Shown piece by piece: positions 29,501 to 37,414 of a DNA stretch of 64,000 bases. The DNA is taken from NCBI GenBank assembly GCA_963703335.1, contig OY969812.1, positions 2,480,001 through 2,544,000 on the forward strand, in the 5' to 3' direction. Position 1 is the stretch's first letter. The number at the start of each line of letters is the position of its first letter. The notes beneath the pieces are model-generated. The model made no database searches. It had not been told where the DNA came from and was given only the letters and a program-made list of their open reading frames with translations. The stretch is from VRUE01 sp963703335. Its GTDB lineage: Bacteria; Actinomycetota; Thermoleophilia; Solirubrobacterales; 70-9. A program made the translations under genes and the position numbers.

Positions 29501-32500
29501 TCTGAGGCCTCGCTGGAATTCACCCGCGTCTACAACTCCGCCTACAACTACTCCGGCGGACAGGCCAAATCCCGCGTGCTCGGCAAAGTGTGGGAACCCT
29601 CTGTCCCGACTGAGCAGGCCTACGCCGGCGAAGCCTGGGTCAGCGTCCTCGAGCGGCACGAGGACGCGATTCCGGCGCAATACGATCCCGAATGCGAGGA
29701 AGAAGTAGGCGCCGGCAACGAAGAATGCATGATCGAAGAAGCGATCCCCGCCGCCGACTGGGCCGAAGTCCTCGACAACGAAGGCAACGCCATCTCCTTC
29801 GACAAGGTCGGTACCAGCTACGTCGCGCCCGACTACGCCAAGGAATATGTGCTGACCAAGGCAAGCTCCACCTTTACGCTCGCCGATCTCGACGGCCTCA
29901 AAACCGACTTCGTCCAAAACGAAGTCGGCAACACCGCCGAATACCGCAAGAAAACCGTCTCCTGGCAGGCCTCGCCCAACTCCGCCCGGCTGGTCTACGA
30001 AAGTAACGGCTCCACGCACCTGCTGAAGAAGATGATCGCGCCGCCCGCCGCCGGGGTGGAATGCCCCGACTCCACCGCCCAGGACAAAGTCGGCTGCCGC
30101 ACGCTGACTTTCTACTACGAAGAATTCAACTTCGATCCGAATCCCAAATATTTCGAGGAGCGCCTGGTCTCGATCACCTACCACAACGCGAGCGGCTCGG
30201 GTGACCAGGAAGTGGCGAAATACACCTACTCCGAAGACGGCAGGCTCGCCGCGGAGTGGGATCCGCGCATATCCCCCAACCTGAAAGAGACCTACACCTA
30301 CAACGCCTCCAGCCAACTGGAGACGATCACTCCCCCCGGCGAGGAAGCGTGGGAATTCGACTACGATGACGGCCCCAACTACTGGTACAAAGCCCTCCTG
30401 AAGAGCATCAGCCGCGCCAGCCTGTTGGAAGGAGGCCCCTCGAAAGCGACGACGACGATCGCCTACAAAGTGCCGCTCTCCGGCGAAGGCGCTCCATATG
30501 ACTTGAGTCCCTCGACCGTGGCCGAGTGGGGGCAGAGCGACTACCCGGTTACGGCAACAGCGATCTTCCCGCCCACCGAAGTGCCTTCGGAACCCCCGAG
30601 CGCCTACACCAAGGCCACCGTCCACTACATGGACCCCGACGGCTATGAGGTCAACACCGCCTCCCCGCAGCTGCCTGGAGCCTCGGGTCCCTCGATCTCT
30701 ACCTCAGAAGTCGACCTCAAGGGCAATACCATCCGTAGCCTCGGCCCCCAGAGCCGCCTGACGGCGCTTGCGGCCGCCGACACCGTGGCCAAGTCCAAAG
30801 AACTCGACTCTCACTCCGAATACGAATACGGCGAAGCAGGCGCCAAGCTGCTCAAAACCCAGTCCTGGGGCCCGCTGCACAAAGTCCGCCTGGAATCGGG
30901 CGAAACCAAAGAAGCGCGCACCCACACGACGGTCGAATACGACAAAGGCTTCGTACCTACCGAAGCCGAAACCAAAGCCGGCGTAGCCTGGCCCGGCCTG
31001 GCGACCAAGGAAACGACAGCAGCGGCGATCGGCGCAGAAGACAAAGAGGCCAAGGTCACCGAAACCGAATACGACTGGACCCTGCGCAAGCCGGTCAAAA
31101 CCGTCGCCGACCCCGGCGCAGGGCACCTCAACATCACCAACACGACCGTCTACTACCCCAAAGAATCCGCCTCCGCCGGCTTGATCAAGGAAGAACGCAT
31201 GCCTTCAGACACCGAAGGCAAAACGGCGGGCACGACAAAGAATGTCTACTGGACCGCGGGCACCAATACAGAACAGGCCTCATGCGGCAACAAAGCCTCC
31301 TGGGCCGGCCTGCCCTGCGTGAGCTACCCGCTGGCTGACCCCAGCCCCGCGGAAAGCAACCTGAAGCTGCCCTGGGTCTGGATCACGAAATACTCGAGTC
31401 TCGACGCACCTGAAGAAACCCAGGAGAAGACCAACGGCGTCCTGAAGCGCACGACGACGGCGACCTATGACTCCGCTGGCCGTCCAACTACAACCAAAAT
31501 CACCGGCCCCGAAGGCACCTCGATCCCGAAGGTCGAAACCATCTACAACGGAGAAACCGGCGCGCTTGAAAAACAGAAGTTCATCTGCGAAGAAAACTGC
31601 GCTGGCTTTGACAGCCAGGAACTCAAGACCATCTACGACAAACTCGGCCGCCCGACCGAATACCTCGACGCCGATGGCAACACGTCGAAAGTCACCTCTT
31701 ATGACTTCATGGGTCGCCCCGTCACCGTCTCAGACGGTAAGGGCACCCAGACCTTCACCTACGACGAAAAAACAGGCGTTGTGACCAAAGTCGTTGACTC
31801 GGCCGCCGGCACCTTCACCGCCACCTACAACGCCGACGGCAAGATGATCGAACAGGTCCTGCCCAACGGCCTCGCTCAGCAGCTCACCTATGACCCAGAA
31901 GGCACCGCGGTCGGGCTCAAATACCAGAAGGTGTCGGGCTGCGAATCGGGTTGTACCTGGCTGGAATTCAACCGCGAATTCTCAAGCGGCGGGCAGGTGC
32001 TGAAGGAGACAGGCACTCTGGCAACCAAGGAATACACCTACGACAAGCTGGGCCGCCTCACCCTAGCCAAGGAAACCCCGGCCGGAGAAGGCTGCACGAC
32101 CCGTGCCTATGCCTTCGACAAAGACTCAAACCGGACCTCGCGGACGACCAGGGCACCGAAAGCAGGAGGCGCCTGCGACACCGAATCGGCAGGCACCAAA
32201 ACCTCCTACAACTACGACAGTGCAGACAGGTTGATCAAAGAAGGCACTACCTACGACTCCCTCGGCCGGATCATCAGCCTGCCCGCTGTCTACTCCGGCG
32301 GCGGCACGCTGGCGACCAACTACTACGTCAACGACCTGACCAGAAGCCAAATCCAGGACGGCCTGACCAACACCTACTACCTCGACTCCGCCCTAAGGCA
32401 GCGCGAAGCCGTCCAGTCGGGGACCAAATCGGGCACCGCGGTCTACCACTACGCAGCGGGCGGCGATTCCCCCGCCTGGACTCAAGAAGGCGCCAATTGG

Positions 32501-33319
32501 ACCCGCAACATCGCCGCCATGGGCGGCAGCCTGGGAGCGATCCAAAAGAGCTCGGGCGAAATCACCTTCCAGCTCGCCGACATGCACGGCGACATCGTCG
32601 GCATCGCCGAATCCAGCCCCAGCGCCACCAAACTGAAATCGACCCAGCAGTTCGACGAGTTTGGCAATCCCAAGCAGTCCAACACCGCCAAGTACGGCTG
32701 GCTGGGATCGAAAGGAAGGCGGACCGAGCTGCCGTCCGGCGTGATCCAGATGGGCAAGCGAAGCTACATCCCCGCACTCGGGCGGTTTCTCAGCCTCGAT
32801 CCGGTCAAGGGTGGCTCCGCCAACGCCTATGACTATGCCAACCAGGACCCGGTCAACAACTTCGATTTGACGGGAGAATGCCCAAAGAGCACCCCTCTGC
32901 TCTGCGGTCGCTGCAAGCGGGGCGATAAACTCTGCCACCTGGCCAAACACACGGTGGAACGCACACGCCGCCTCGAAAGAAAGCACGGCCTGCACATCCG
33001 CTTCCACACCGGCACGGTCCACACCGGCGGCCTGGGGAGCTTTGCCGGCGGCCTGGTCAAGGCGGTGTACCACGCCGCTGTCGACCACAACCCGACCGCC
33101 GGGTTGATCAACGAAGCGGTCAAGGGGTTCATCGAAAAGGCCGGAGGAGCGAGCGGAAGCCTGCGCACCAAGGCCTGGAGTTGCGCAGACGAAGCCAACT
33201 CGGCGCGCGAAAGCGCGTCCGTGCAACTGCAGAGGCATCCGGAGAAAGAGGGCTGGGAGGCGTTCGCCGGGTGGGGCTGGATGCTCGCCAATTGCGCCAA
33301 AGGGTTCCTCGAAGGCTGA
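26597..33319 (+). CDS. giant secreted NHL-fibronectin-RHS repeat protein with C-terminal variable domain
   Basis: A 2240-residue protein starting at ATG 26597 (GTG 26594 adjacent) behind AGGGAGGGG. In order: signal peptide (1-43); six NHL blades (about 50-330, e.g. GNVWVADTGNNRIQKF); fibronectin-like modules near 345-430 and 625-710 (TTYHYRLVATN); an Ig-like segment; an RHS entry region (VSRTDVSIPIPGSEASLEFTRVYNSAYN); many YD/RHS repeats; and the RHS core end (LGRFLSLDP...YANQDPVNNFDLTGE) near residue 2090. The last 147 residues are a distinct Cys/His-containing domain (CGRCKRGDKLCHLAKH). The layout matches polymorphic-toxin or contact-dependent surface proteins. The toxic activity itself is inference. 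Confidence 0.88.
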   Translation: MSRFQFGGCGGAGIQRRIATLSAVCLSLLVSCVAVLPSVAVADELEFTTLPSEVFGGAGSGNGQFNAPAAIAGDSAGNVWVADRGNNRIQKFNSKGEYLSKFGTLGSGNGQLNAPEGIAIDSAGNVWVADTGNNRIQKFSSSGAYLAQCGSKGSANGQFEGPKGIEFDSLGNLWVTDTGNSRIQEISSACAYVAKFGTSGTLPGQLALPVDLAIDPQNNIWVAEAFGFRIQKFNPKGEFLASVGSNGSAPGQMSGPSGVAVDSEGDIWVSEAGNHRIQKFNSAGKVRGTFGKEGSAIGQFKEPRALVDVPEGDIWIADTGNNRLQRAILPALTKVPGARTDPAAVINSTSAVLKGAVRPKGLATTYQFEYGTTTAYGSKVPTSPASAGSGVSEVEVAKTASTLQSQTTYHYRLVATNSEGVAYGSDQTFTTKHPAEPYWKNLKTGEALDHEVTLGLTGTLSIPIQESSGVKCPVTASMVLYPGYQGSLAPFSFTTEKCEGYEALNQCTVNSTESSPPFSLQANKSNIAIGNLSFRWVFAQTFYCAQKEWVVTGVEPKLTPVPAFGQGAMTSVTPGGTIKVVSPGGTSWVSMSGQLDLDAASKGVYGLAWTKVLPKATTESASSITATQATLKGTVNPEASDTTYYFEYGPTTAYGTKIPTKAATAGSGTSNVAVAQTPTGLTEGTTYHYRLVASNEAGTKLGNDVAFGTVDLPNTLITSPQPSYTNHETPPIAFTSDETGSTFKCSLDNPEEKATTTCTSSYSLPSASELGPGWHTFVVQATDKDGNLDPSPAKWKFNTDIYPPAPSTSVLTSPEEGEKSGAYYTMKAKWGSPPSGGGVTGVTFQYKDRYMDAFETIPAQFVKSSDQLKAVSWPLPVSANPGESQPVFVDFRALADAGVDYLGEELKFRAVFDGGPNAAGASEPVSAEFDRNWGAAADATEQIGPATLDLMTGKFSVSRTDVSIPIPGSEASLEFTRVYNSAYNYSGGQAKSRVLGKVWEPSVPTEQAYAGEAWVSVLERHEDAIPAQYDPECEEEVGAGNEECMIEEAIPAADWAEVLDNEGNAISFDKVGTSYVAPDYAKEYVLTKASSTFTLADLDGLKTDFVQNEVGNTAEYRKKTVSWQASPNSARLVYESNGSTHLLKKMIAPPAAGVECPDSTAQDKVGCRTLTFYYEEFNFDPNPKYFEERLVSITYHNASGSGDQEVAKYTYSEDGRLAAEWDPRISPNLKETYTYNASSQLETITPPGEEAWEFDYDDGPNYWYKALLKSISRASLLEGGPSKATTTIAYKVPLSGEGAPYDLSPSTVAEWGQSDYPVTATAIFPPTEVPSEPPSAYTKATVHYMDPDGYEVNTASPQLPGASGPSISTSEVDLKGNTIRSLGPQSRLTALAAADTVAKSKELDSHSEYEYGEAGAKLLKTQSWGPLHKVRLESGETKEARTHTTVEYDKGFVPTEAETKAGVAWPGLATKETTAAAIGAEDKEAKVTETEYDWTLRKPVKTVADPGAGHLNITNTTVYYPKESASAGLIKEERMPSDTEGKTAGTTKNVYWTAGTNTEQASCGNKASWAGLPCVSYPLADPSPAESNLKLPWVWITKYSSLDAPEETQEKTNGVLKRTTTATYDSAGRPTTTKITGPEGTSIPKVETIYNGETGALEKQKFICEENCAGFDSQELKTIYDKLGRPTEYLDADGNTSKVTSYDFMGRPVTVSDGKGTQTFTYDEKTGVVTKVVDSAAGTFTATYNADGKMIEQVLPNGLAQQLTYDPEGTAVGLKYQKVSGCESGCTWLEFNREFSSGGQVLKETGTLATKEYTYDKLGRLTLAKETPAGEGCTTRAYAFDKDSNRTSRTTRAPKAGGACDTESAGTKTSYNYDSADRLIKEGTTYDSLGRIISLPAVYSGGGTLATNYYVNDLTRSQIQDGLTNTYYLDSALRQREAVQSGTKSGTAVYHYAAGGDSPAWTQEGANWTRNIAAMGGSLGAIQKSSGEITFQLADMHGDIVGIAESSPSATKLKSTQQFDEFGNPKQSNTAKYGWLGSKGRRTELPSGVIQMGKRSYIPALGRFLSLDPVKGGSANAYDYANQDPVNNFDLTGECPKSTPLLCGRCKRGDKLCHLAKHTVERTRRLERKHGLHIRFHTGTVHTGGLGSFAGGLVKAVYHAAVDHNPTAGLINEAVKGFIEKAGGASGSLRTKAWSCADEANSARESASVQLQRHPEKEGWEAFAGWGWMLANCAKGFLEG

Positions 33320-33356
33320 GGCTGGCGCTGGCAAGCTGAGGTGATGCACGGCCTGG

Positions 33357-33692
33357 ACGTTGACTTGACCGGAACGCCCAAAGAGCACCGCTCTGTTCTG
33401 CCGTTGCCGCCAGCGGGGCTAAAAGTCTGGAGTGCTGCACAACACGGGGTGCGCCATTGCCGGGGCAAGCACGGCCCATGGGAGTGCCTGTGCGAAGCGG
33501 GCTAATGAAAACATAAGGCAGGCGTTGGGAACCACTGCAGAGTTGGGTGCCAGCTACCTGCAAAGCCTCATTCCGGCATTTGACGAGAGGGCGGCGACGG
33601 CCGGCCTTGCAAGGCATGGCCAAGGCTGTCGCGAAAGGGGGCGAGCTGATTCGGCCGAGGTTGGCCTCTGGCATAGCCGTCTCCGCCGCTAA
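33357..33692 (+). pseudogene. degenerate orphan RHS C-terminal cassette
   Basis: Bases 33359-33418 align with 32863-32922, the junction of RHS core and C-terminal domain (GACTTGACCGGA...GCCCAAAGAGCACC...AGCGGGG), with a few small gaps. In frame this reads DLTGTPKEHRSV, then diverges and stops at 33505. Another frame from 33432 reads an amphipathic stretch (TTAELGASYLQSLIPAFDERAA). No intact gene remains. This is the expected remnant of a displaced RHS toxin tip left downstream of the active one. It fills most of the 457-base gap between the RHS gene and the next TetR gene. Confidence 0.55.
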
Positions 33693-33700
33693 TCTAAAAA

Positions 33701-33743
33701 ACCACGTGCGTATCTTGACAAACGCGAACTGACGTGTTTGTAT
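33701..33743 (+). promoter_or_regulatory. promoter of the tetR pair with the shared 22-base element
   Basis: TTGACA (33715-33720), 17-base spacer and TTGTAT (33738-33743). Bases 33701-33722 are identical to 12994-13015 upstream of the surface operon. The ATG of the TetR gene follows 33 bases after the -10. Confidence 0.7.
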
Positions 33744-33776
33744 AGCCAGGTATCTCCGCTTGAGAACTGAGCTGGT

Positions 33777-34499
33777 ATGAGCCCTGAGCAAGAGATCCCC
33801 AGCACGACCCGATCGCCGCGCGCTGCGCGGCGCCGGCCGGATGCTCCGCCGCCGCAGGTCGAGAAGATTCGGCCTCGTTCCGGGCTCTCGCGCGCCGAGG
33901 TGATCGCCAACCAGCGCGGGCGCATCTTCGACGGCTTTGCCCAGGCTTTGGCCTACCACGGCTACGAGGACACGAAGGTCACCGACATCGTCGAACTGGC
34001 GGGGGTCTCTCGGGCGACCTTCTACGAGCGTTTCGAGAGCAAGGAGCTTTGCTTCGCCGCGGCTTACGAGGATGGGGTGGAGCGGCTCGTTGTTGCCGTT
34101 GAGGCGGCGATTGACGGCGAGAGTGGCTGGGTCGCCCGCCTTTCGACCGGCCTGCTCGCAGGTCTCGAGTTCCTCGCCGCCGGTCCGGCCCTCGCTCACC
34201 TGCTCCTGGTCGAGGCGCTCGCCGCCGCGCGTCCCGCCCGGCTCGAGTATGAGCGCTCGCTGGAGCGCCTCGCCGAGGCACTGCGTCCCCCCGCGGGTGA
34301 GATTCCCGACGGCGAGACCCTTTCGGAAGAGACCGCGAGACTGCTCGCCGGCGGCCTTGCCTCGCACGTCTCGGGCCGCGTGCTCGCCGGGGAAGCCGAG
34401 CGCCTTTCCGAAGACCGCGACCTCCTCCTCCAGTACCTGCTCGCTCCCTCGCTGGCGGCTTTGCGCACCACGGATGAGCGACGCGCCACCGCACTTTGA
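33777..34499 (+). CDS. TetR-family regulator, first of a tandem pair
   Basis: A 240-residue TetR protein with a 45-residue basic N-terminal extension and the DNA-binding domain at about 50-95 (GYEDTKVTDIVELAGVSRATFYERFESKELCF). It is driven by the promoter carrying the 22-base element. Since TetR proteins often repress their own gene, that element is a candidate binding site, which would make this protein a candidate regulator of the surface operon too. The next TetR gene overlaps its end by 26 bases. Confidence 0.9.
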   Translation: MSPEQEIPSTTRSPRAARRRPDAPPPQVEKIRPRSGLSRAEVIANQRGRIFDGFAQALAYHGYEDTKVTDIVELAGVSRATFYERFESKELCFAAAYEDGVERLVVAVEAAIDGESGWVARLSTGLLAGLEFLAAGPALAHLLLVEALAAARPARLEYERSLERLAEALRPPAGEIPDGETLSEETARLLAGGLASHVSGRVLAGEAERLSEDRDLLLQYLLAPSLAALRTTDERRATAL

Positions 34500-35169
34500 C
34501 CTCGCGAGCCTCGCCGAGCTGCCAGATGAGCTGGCGCTCGGACGGCTGCCCTCGGGCCGCCACGGCCTGCCGCGCTCCTTCGTCGCCGACAACCAGCGCC
34601 TGCGCATCGTCGCCGCGATGCTGCGGGTCCTGCCGTGCCGCGGTTATTCGGAGACCACGATCGGCGACGTGACGCGGGAGGCGGGCGTCTCGCGCTCCGC
34701 TTTCTACGGGCAGTTCGGGAGCAAGGAAGAGTGCTTCCTGGCGACATATGACATCGCCGGAGAGTGGCTGTGCGAACGTGTCGAGCAGGCCGTTGACGCG
34801 GACGACGACTGGCCCCTGCGCGTCCGCGCCGGCATCTCGGAGGCGCTCCGCCTGCTGGCCGCGAACCCCTCTCTGGCGCACCTGATCGCCGTCGAGGCCT
34901 TGGCGGCCGGACCGGCCGCCCGTGGGCGCCAGCAGGCCTGCCTTGCGCACTTGGCCGCGGCGCTCCGCTCTGGACGCCCGCCCGCCGAGCGGTTGCCGCC
35001 AGAGTTGGAGGAGATGCTGCTCGGCGGCGTCGTCGCGACGATCGGCCGCTACGTCGACGCGGGGCGGACGGACCGGCTAGCTGACGCGACGGCCGAGCTA
35101 GCCCAGTACCTGCTCATCCCCTATCTGGAGCCGGAAGAGATTAGGCGGATTGCCGCCCAAGCGGCGTAA
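34474..35169 (+). CDS. TetR-family regulator, second of a tandem pair
   Basis: A 231-residue TetR protein starting at ATG 34474 within the last codons of the preceding tetR gene. The DNA-binding domain is at about 45-95 (GYSETTIGDVTREAGVSRSAFYGQFGSKEECF). It is clearly related to the upstream regulator and probably arose by duplication. Co-translation with its neighbour suggests heterodimers or paired control. Confidence 0.9.
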   Translation: MSDAPPHFDLASLAELPDELALGRLPSGRHGLPRSFVADNQRLRIVAAMLRVLPCRGYSETTIGDVTREAGVSRSAFYGQFGSKEECFLATYDIAGEWLCERVEQAVDADDDWPLRVRAGISEALRLLAANPSLAHLIAVEALAAGPAARGRQQACLAHLAAALRSGRPPAERLPPELEEMLLGGVVATIGRYVDAGRTDRLADATAELAQYLLIPYLEPEEIRRIAAQAA

Positions 35170-35194
35170 TGCGGCGGCGTTCGCGCGGGATGAA

Positions 35195-35611
35195 CTAGGA
35201 CACGCTGCCCCGCGGCACGATCCACTGCGTAGGCTGATCAGTCAGCTTCGCAATTCGTTCGAAGTCGGCGTCGTAGTGCAGGACCGCGAGGTCGGCCTGC
35301 TCAGCGCATGCGGCAACCAGCAGGTCCGGAAGGGAAGCAGCTCGGTGCTGCGACCGCTCGGCCAGCATCGCTTGTACCTCCAAGGCGCGCTTCACGCAGG
35401 CCTCCTCGACTGGGATTCGGGGCATTCCGCGCAACGCCTCGGAAAGGGCGCGGTAGGTCGCACGGCTCGTGGCGCTGTAGAGAAGCTCCAGGTCGATGAT
35501 GCCGCAGGTGGCGACCTCGCCGGCGAGCAGGAGTGGCTCCAGCACATCGCGCACCTCGGGGCGAGTGTCGCGCCGTGTCAGCGCGCTCTTGTCGGCAAGG
35601 AAGGTCGCCAA
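35195..35611 (-). CDS. VapC-like PIN-domain toxin
   Basis: A 138-residue PIN-domain protein. The acidic catalytic positions are visible: D7 (FLADKSALTR), E42 (DLELL), D96 (LPDLLVAACAEQ) and D114/D116 (LHYDADFERIA). Such proteins are RNases, often cutting tRNA. Start codon is TTG, a few bases after the antitoxin stop. It is convergent with the TetR pair. Confidence 0.9.
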   Translation of the reverse strand: MATFLADKSALTRRDTRPEVRDVLEPLLLAGEVATCGIIDLELLYSATSRATYRALSEALRGMPRIPVEEACVKRALEVQAMLAERSQHRAASLPDLLVAACAEQADLAVLHYDADFERIAKLTDQPTQWIVPRGSVS

Positions 35612-35617
35612 CAGGGC

Positions 35618-35839
35618 TCAGCGCCAGGCGCCAGACATCGCATTGGGATCGTCCAGTGCCAGCGCTCCGGGCCTAAACAACAACTCCACCAGCGCCTTGC
35701 GCTGGCGAAGTTTCACCACTTCTGAGAGCGCTGCGTCGACGGTGTCGGTCAGTGTCTTGGTGCCAAGGATCTCGCGAGCCGCCGCGGCCTTGTCGGTGTC
35801 GATCTCAAAGGACGTCTTGCGTCTAGAAGTTGCTGCCAT
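35618..35839 (-). CDS. VapB-like antitoxin
   Basis: A 73-residue protein with a short N-terminal DNA-binding segment (RRKTSFEIDTDKAAAAREILG) and a C-terminal toxin-binding tail, typical of VapB antitoxins paired with PIN toxins. It lies directly upstream of the toxin on the same strand. A 7-base palindrome lies 9 bases before its ATG, where the protein-toxin complex would be expected to bind for autorepression. Confidence 0.88.
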   Translation of the reverse strand: MAATSRRKTSFEIDTDKAAAAREILGTKTLTDTVDAALSEVVKLRQRKALVELLFRPGALALDDPNAMSGAWR

Positions 35840-35848
35840 TGTTTTAAT

Positions 35849-35867
35849 ATAGCGAAATAGTCGCTAT
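35849..35867 (-). promoter_or_regulatory. autoregulatory palindrome of the VapBC-like pair
   Basis: ATAGCGA-AATAG-TCGCTAT is a perfect inverted repeat with 7-base arms. On the minus strand the arm runs into TATATT, a probable -10, just before the antitoxin start. Local composition is AT-rich compared with the rest of the window. Confidence 0.65.
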
Positions 35868-35899
35868 TCAGATAGCAGGCAAGCCAATATTTGCTTCTC

Positions 35900-35918
35900 G
35901 CTATACTTTTTGAAGTAA
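35900..35918 (+). promoter_or_regulatory. shared promoter/operator of the moeZ-cysO unit
   Basis: GCTATACTTTTTGAAGTAA contains the -10-like hexamer TATACT and a dyad TACTT-TTTG-AAGTA. The identical 19 bases occur at 37529-37547 before cysM. No clear -35 is visible, which would fit an activated or repressor-dominated promoter. Confidence 0.7.
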
Positions 35919-35946
35919 AGCTGATCGGGATTTAGGAGATTTGCCA

Positions 35947-37113
35947 GTGGCGAACGGCGCAGACACGCAGGTCAAGAGTCCAGTTGAGGAGATCGAGCCG
36001 TTTGAGGCTGCCCAGGAGATCGAGGGCGGCGACGTCGTTCTGATCGACACGCGTGAGCCGCACGAGTACCAGGAGGCTCACCTCGAGAACGGCAAGCTGG
36101 TGCCGCCCGGGCTACTCCGCGACGAGATCGCCACTGCCGCGCCCGACAAGTCGGCCCGCACGATCCTCTACTGCCGCAGCGGCAACCGCTCCTACAAGGC
36201 GGCCGAGCAGCTGCAGGCGCTCGGCTACACCGACGTCGCCTCGATGGCCGGCGGCATCCTTGCCTGGCAGGAGCAGGGGCTGCCCGTCCTCGCCACCGAG
36301 GGGATGACCCCCGAGCAGCGCGACCGCTACTCGCGCCACACGCTGTTGCCCGAGGTCGGGGTTGACGGCCAGTTGAAGATGCTGAACGCAAAGGTGCTGC
36401 TGCTTGGCGCCGGCGGGCTCGGCGCGCCGACTGCGCTCTACCTGGCCGCAGCCGGGATCGGCACGATCGGCCTCGTCGACGACGATGTTGTCGACGCCTC
36501 CAACCTGCAGCGCCAGGTGATTCACAGCACCGAGCGGATTGGCACCGCCAAGACTGAGTCGGCGCGGCTGACGATCGAGGCGCTCAACCCCGACGTCAAA
36601 GTGATCGAGCACCGTCTGCGGCTCAACGCCGAGAACATCCTCGGGATCATCGAGGACTACGACGTGATCGTCGACGGCGCCGACAACTTTCCCACGCGCT
36701 ATCTGCTAAACGACGCATCGGTGCGGCTGCGCAAGCCGGTCGTCTCGGCCTCGATCCTCAGCTTCGACGGCCAGATCTCGACCTTCGTCCCCTTCGAGGG
36801 GCCCTGCTATCGCTGCCTCTACCCGACCCCGCCACCGGCCGAGCTGGCTCCGAGCTGCTCCGCCAACGGCGTGCTCGGCGTGATGGCCGGGACGATGGGC
36901 ACCCTGCAGGCCAACGAGGTACTGAAGCTCGTGATGGGGATCGGCGAGCCGCTGGTCGGCCGCCTGCTGCTCTACGAGGCGCTCGGCACGAGATTCACCG
37001 AGCTCAAGGTCCGCCGCGACCCCGAGTGCCCGATCTGCGGCGAGAACGCGCCCGAGATCCCGGAGTCCGAGATGGGCCAGTTCCCCGACTACGCCGCCTT
37101 CTGCGCCGGCTGA
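35947..37113 (+). CDS. moeZ: MoeZ-like rhodanese/ThiF-E1 sulfur-carrier activating enzyme
   Basis: A 388-residue two-domain enzyme. The rhodanese domain comes first (residues 15-110; active cysteine C76 in LYCRSGNRS). The ThiF/MoeB adenylation domain follows (about 118-385) with the ATP site GAGGLGAP, YSRHTLLPEVG, and zinc cysteines in CYRC and CPIC. In mycobacterial MoeZ the rhodanese domain is C-terminal, so the order here is reversed. It would adenylate and thiocarboxylate the CysO C terminus. GTG 35947 is chosen over TTG 35941 because AGGAG is 8 bases upstream. Confidence 0.92.
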   Translation: MANGADTQVKSPVEEIEPFEAAQEIEGGDVVLIDTREPHEYQEAHLENGKLVPPGLLRDEIATAAPDKSARTILYCRSGNRSYKAAEQLQALGYTDVASMAGGILAWQEQGLPVLATEGMTPEQRDRYSRHTLLPEVGVDGQLKMLNAKVLLLGAGGLGAPTALYLAAAGIGTIGLVDDDVVDASNLQRQVIHSTERIGTAKTESARLTIEALNPDVKVIEHRLRLNAENILGIIEDYDVIVDGADNFPTRYLLNDASVRLRKPVVSASILSFDGQISTFVPFEGPCYRCLYPTPPPAELAPSCSANGVLGVMAGTMGTLQANEVLKLVMGIGEPLVGRLLLYEALGTRFTELKVRRDPECPICGENAPEIPESEMGQFPDYAAFCAG

Positions 37114-37140
37114 GGCCCGCCTCGACTAGGATCGCGCCCG

Positions 37141-37413
37141 ATGGCGACCGTTCGCATCCCTCCAGTCCTGCGCCCGCAGACCGGCGGGCAGCCCGAAGTC
37201 GAGGCCGCCGGCTCTGACGTAGGCGAGGTCCTGCGCGCCCTCACCGCCGAGCACCCCGGCACCGCCGAGCAGCTTTTCGGCGAGGACGGCGACCTCAACC
37301 GCTACGTCAACGTCTATCTCAACGACGAGGACGTCCGGGTCCTCGACGGCCTGGGCACTGCCGTCAAGGACGGCGACACAGTGGTGATTCTCCCCGCCAT
37401 GGCCGGCGGCTGA
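37141..37413 (+). CDS. cysO: CysO-like ubiquitin-fold sulfur carrier
   Basis: A 90-residue MoaD/ThiS-family protein ending in the required Gly-Gly (PAMAGG). The family core VNVYLNDEDVRVLDGLGTAVKDGDTVVILP is clear. MoeZ would convert the C terminus to a thiocarboxylate; CysM then links it to O-phosphoserine, and Mec releases cysteine. Those partners are encoded at 35947, 37561 and 41224. It follows moeZ by 27 bases. Confidence 0.93.
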   Translation: MATVRIPPVLRPQTGGQPEVEAAGSDVGEVLRALTAEHPGTAEQLFGEDGDLNRYVNVYLNDEDVRVLDGLGTAVKDGDTVVILPAMAGG

Positions 37414-37414
37414 G

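Noticed and set aside
13170..33319. Prophage or integrative element covering the surface-protein island
   Set aside because: No integrase, transposase, phage structural gene, tRNA target or flanking direct repeats were seen; the shared 22-base elements are promoter parts, not attachment sites.
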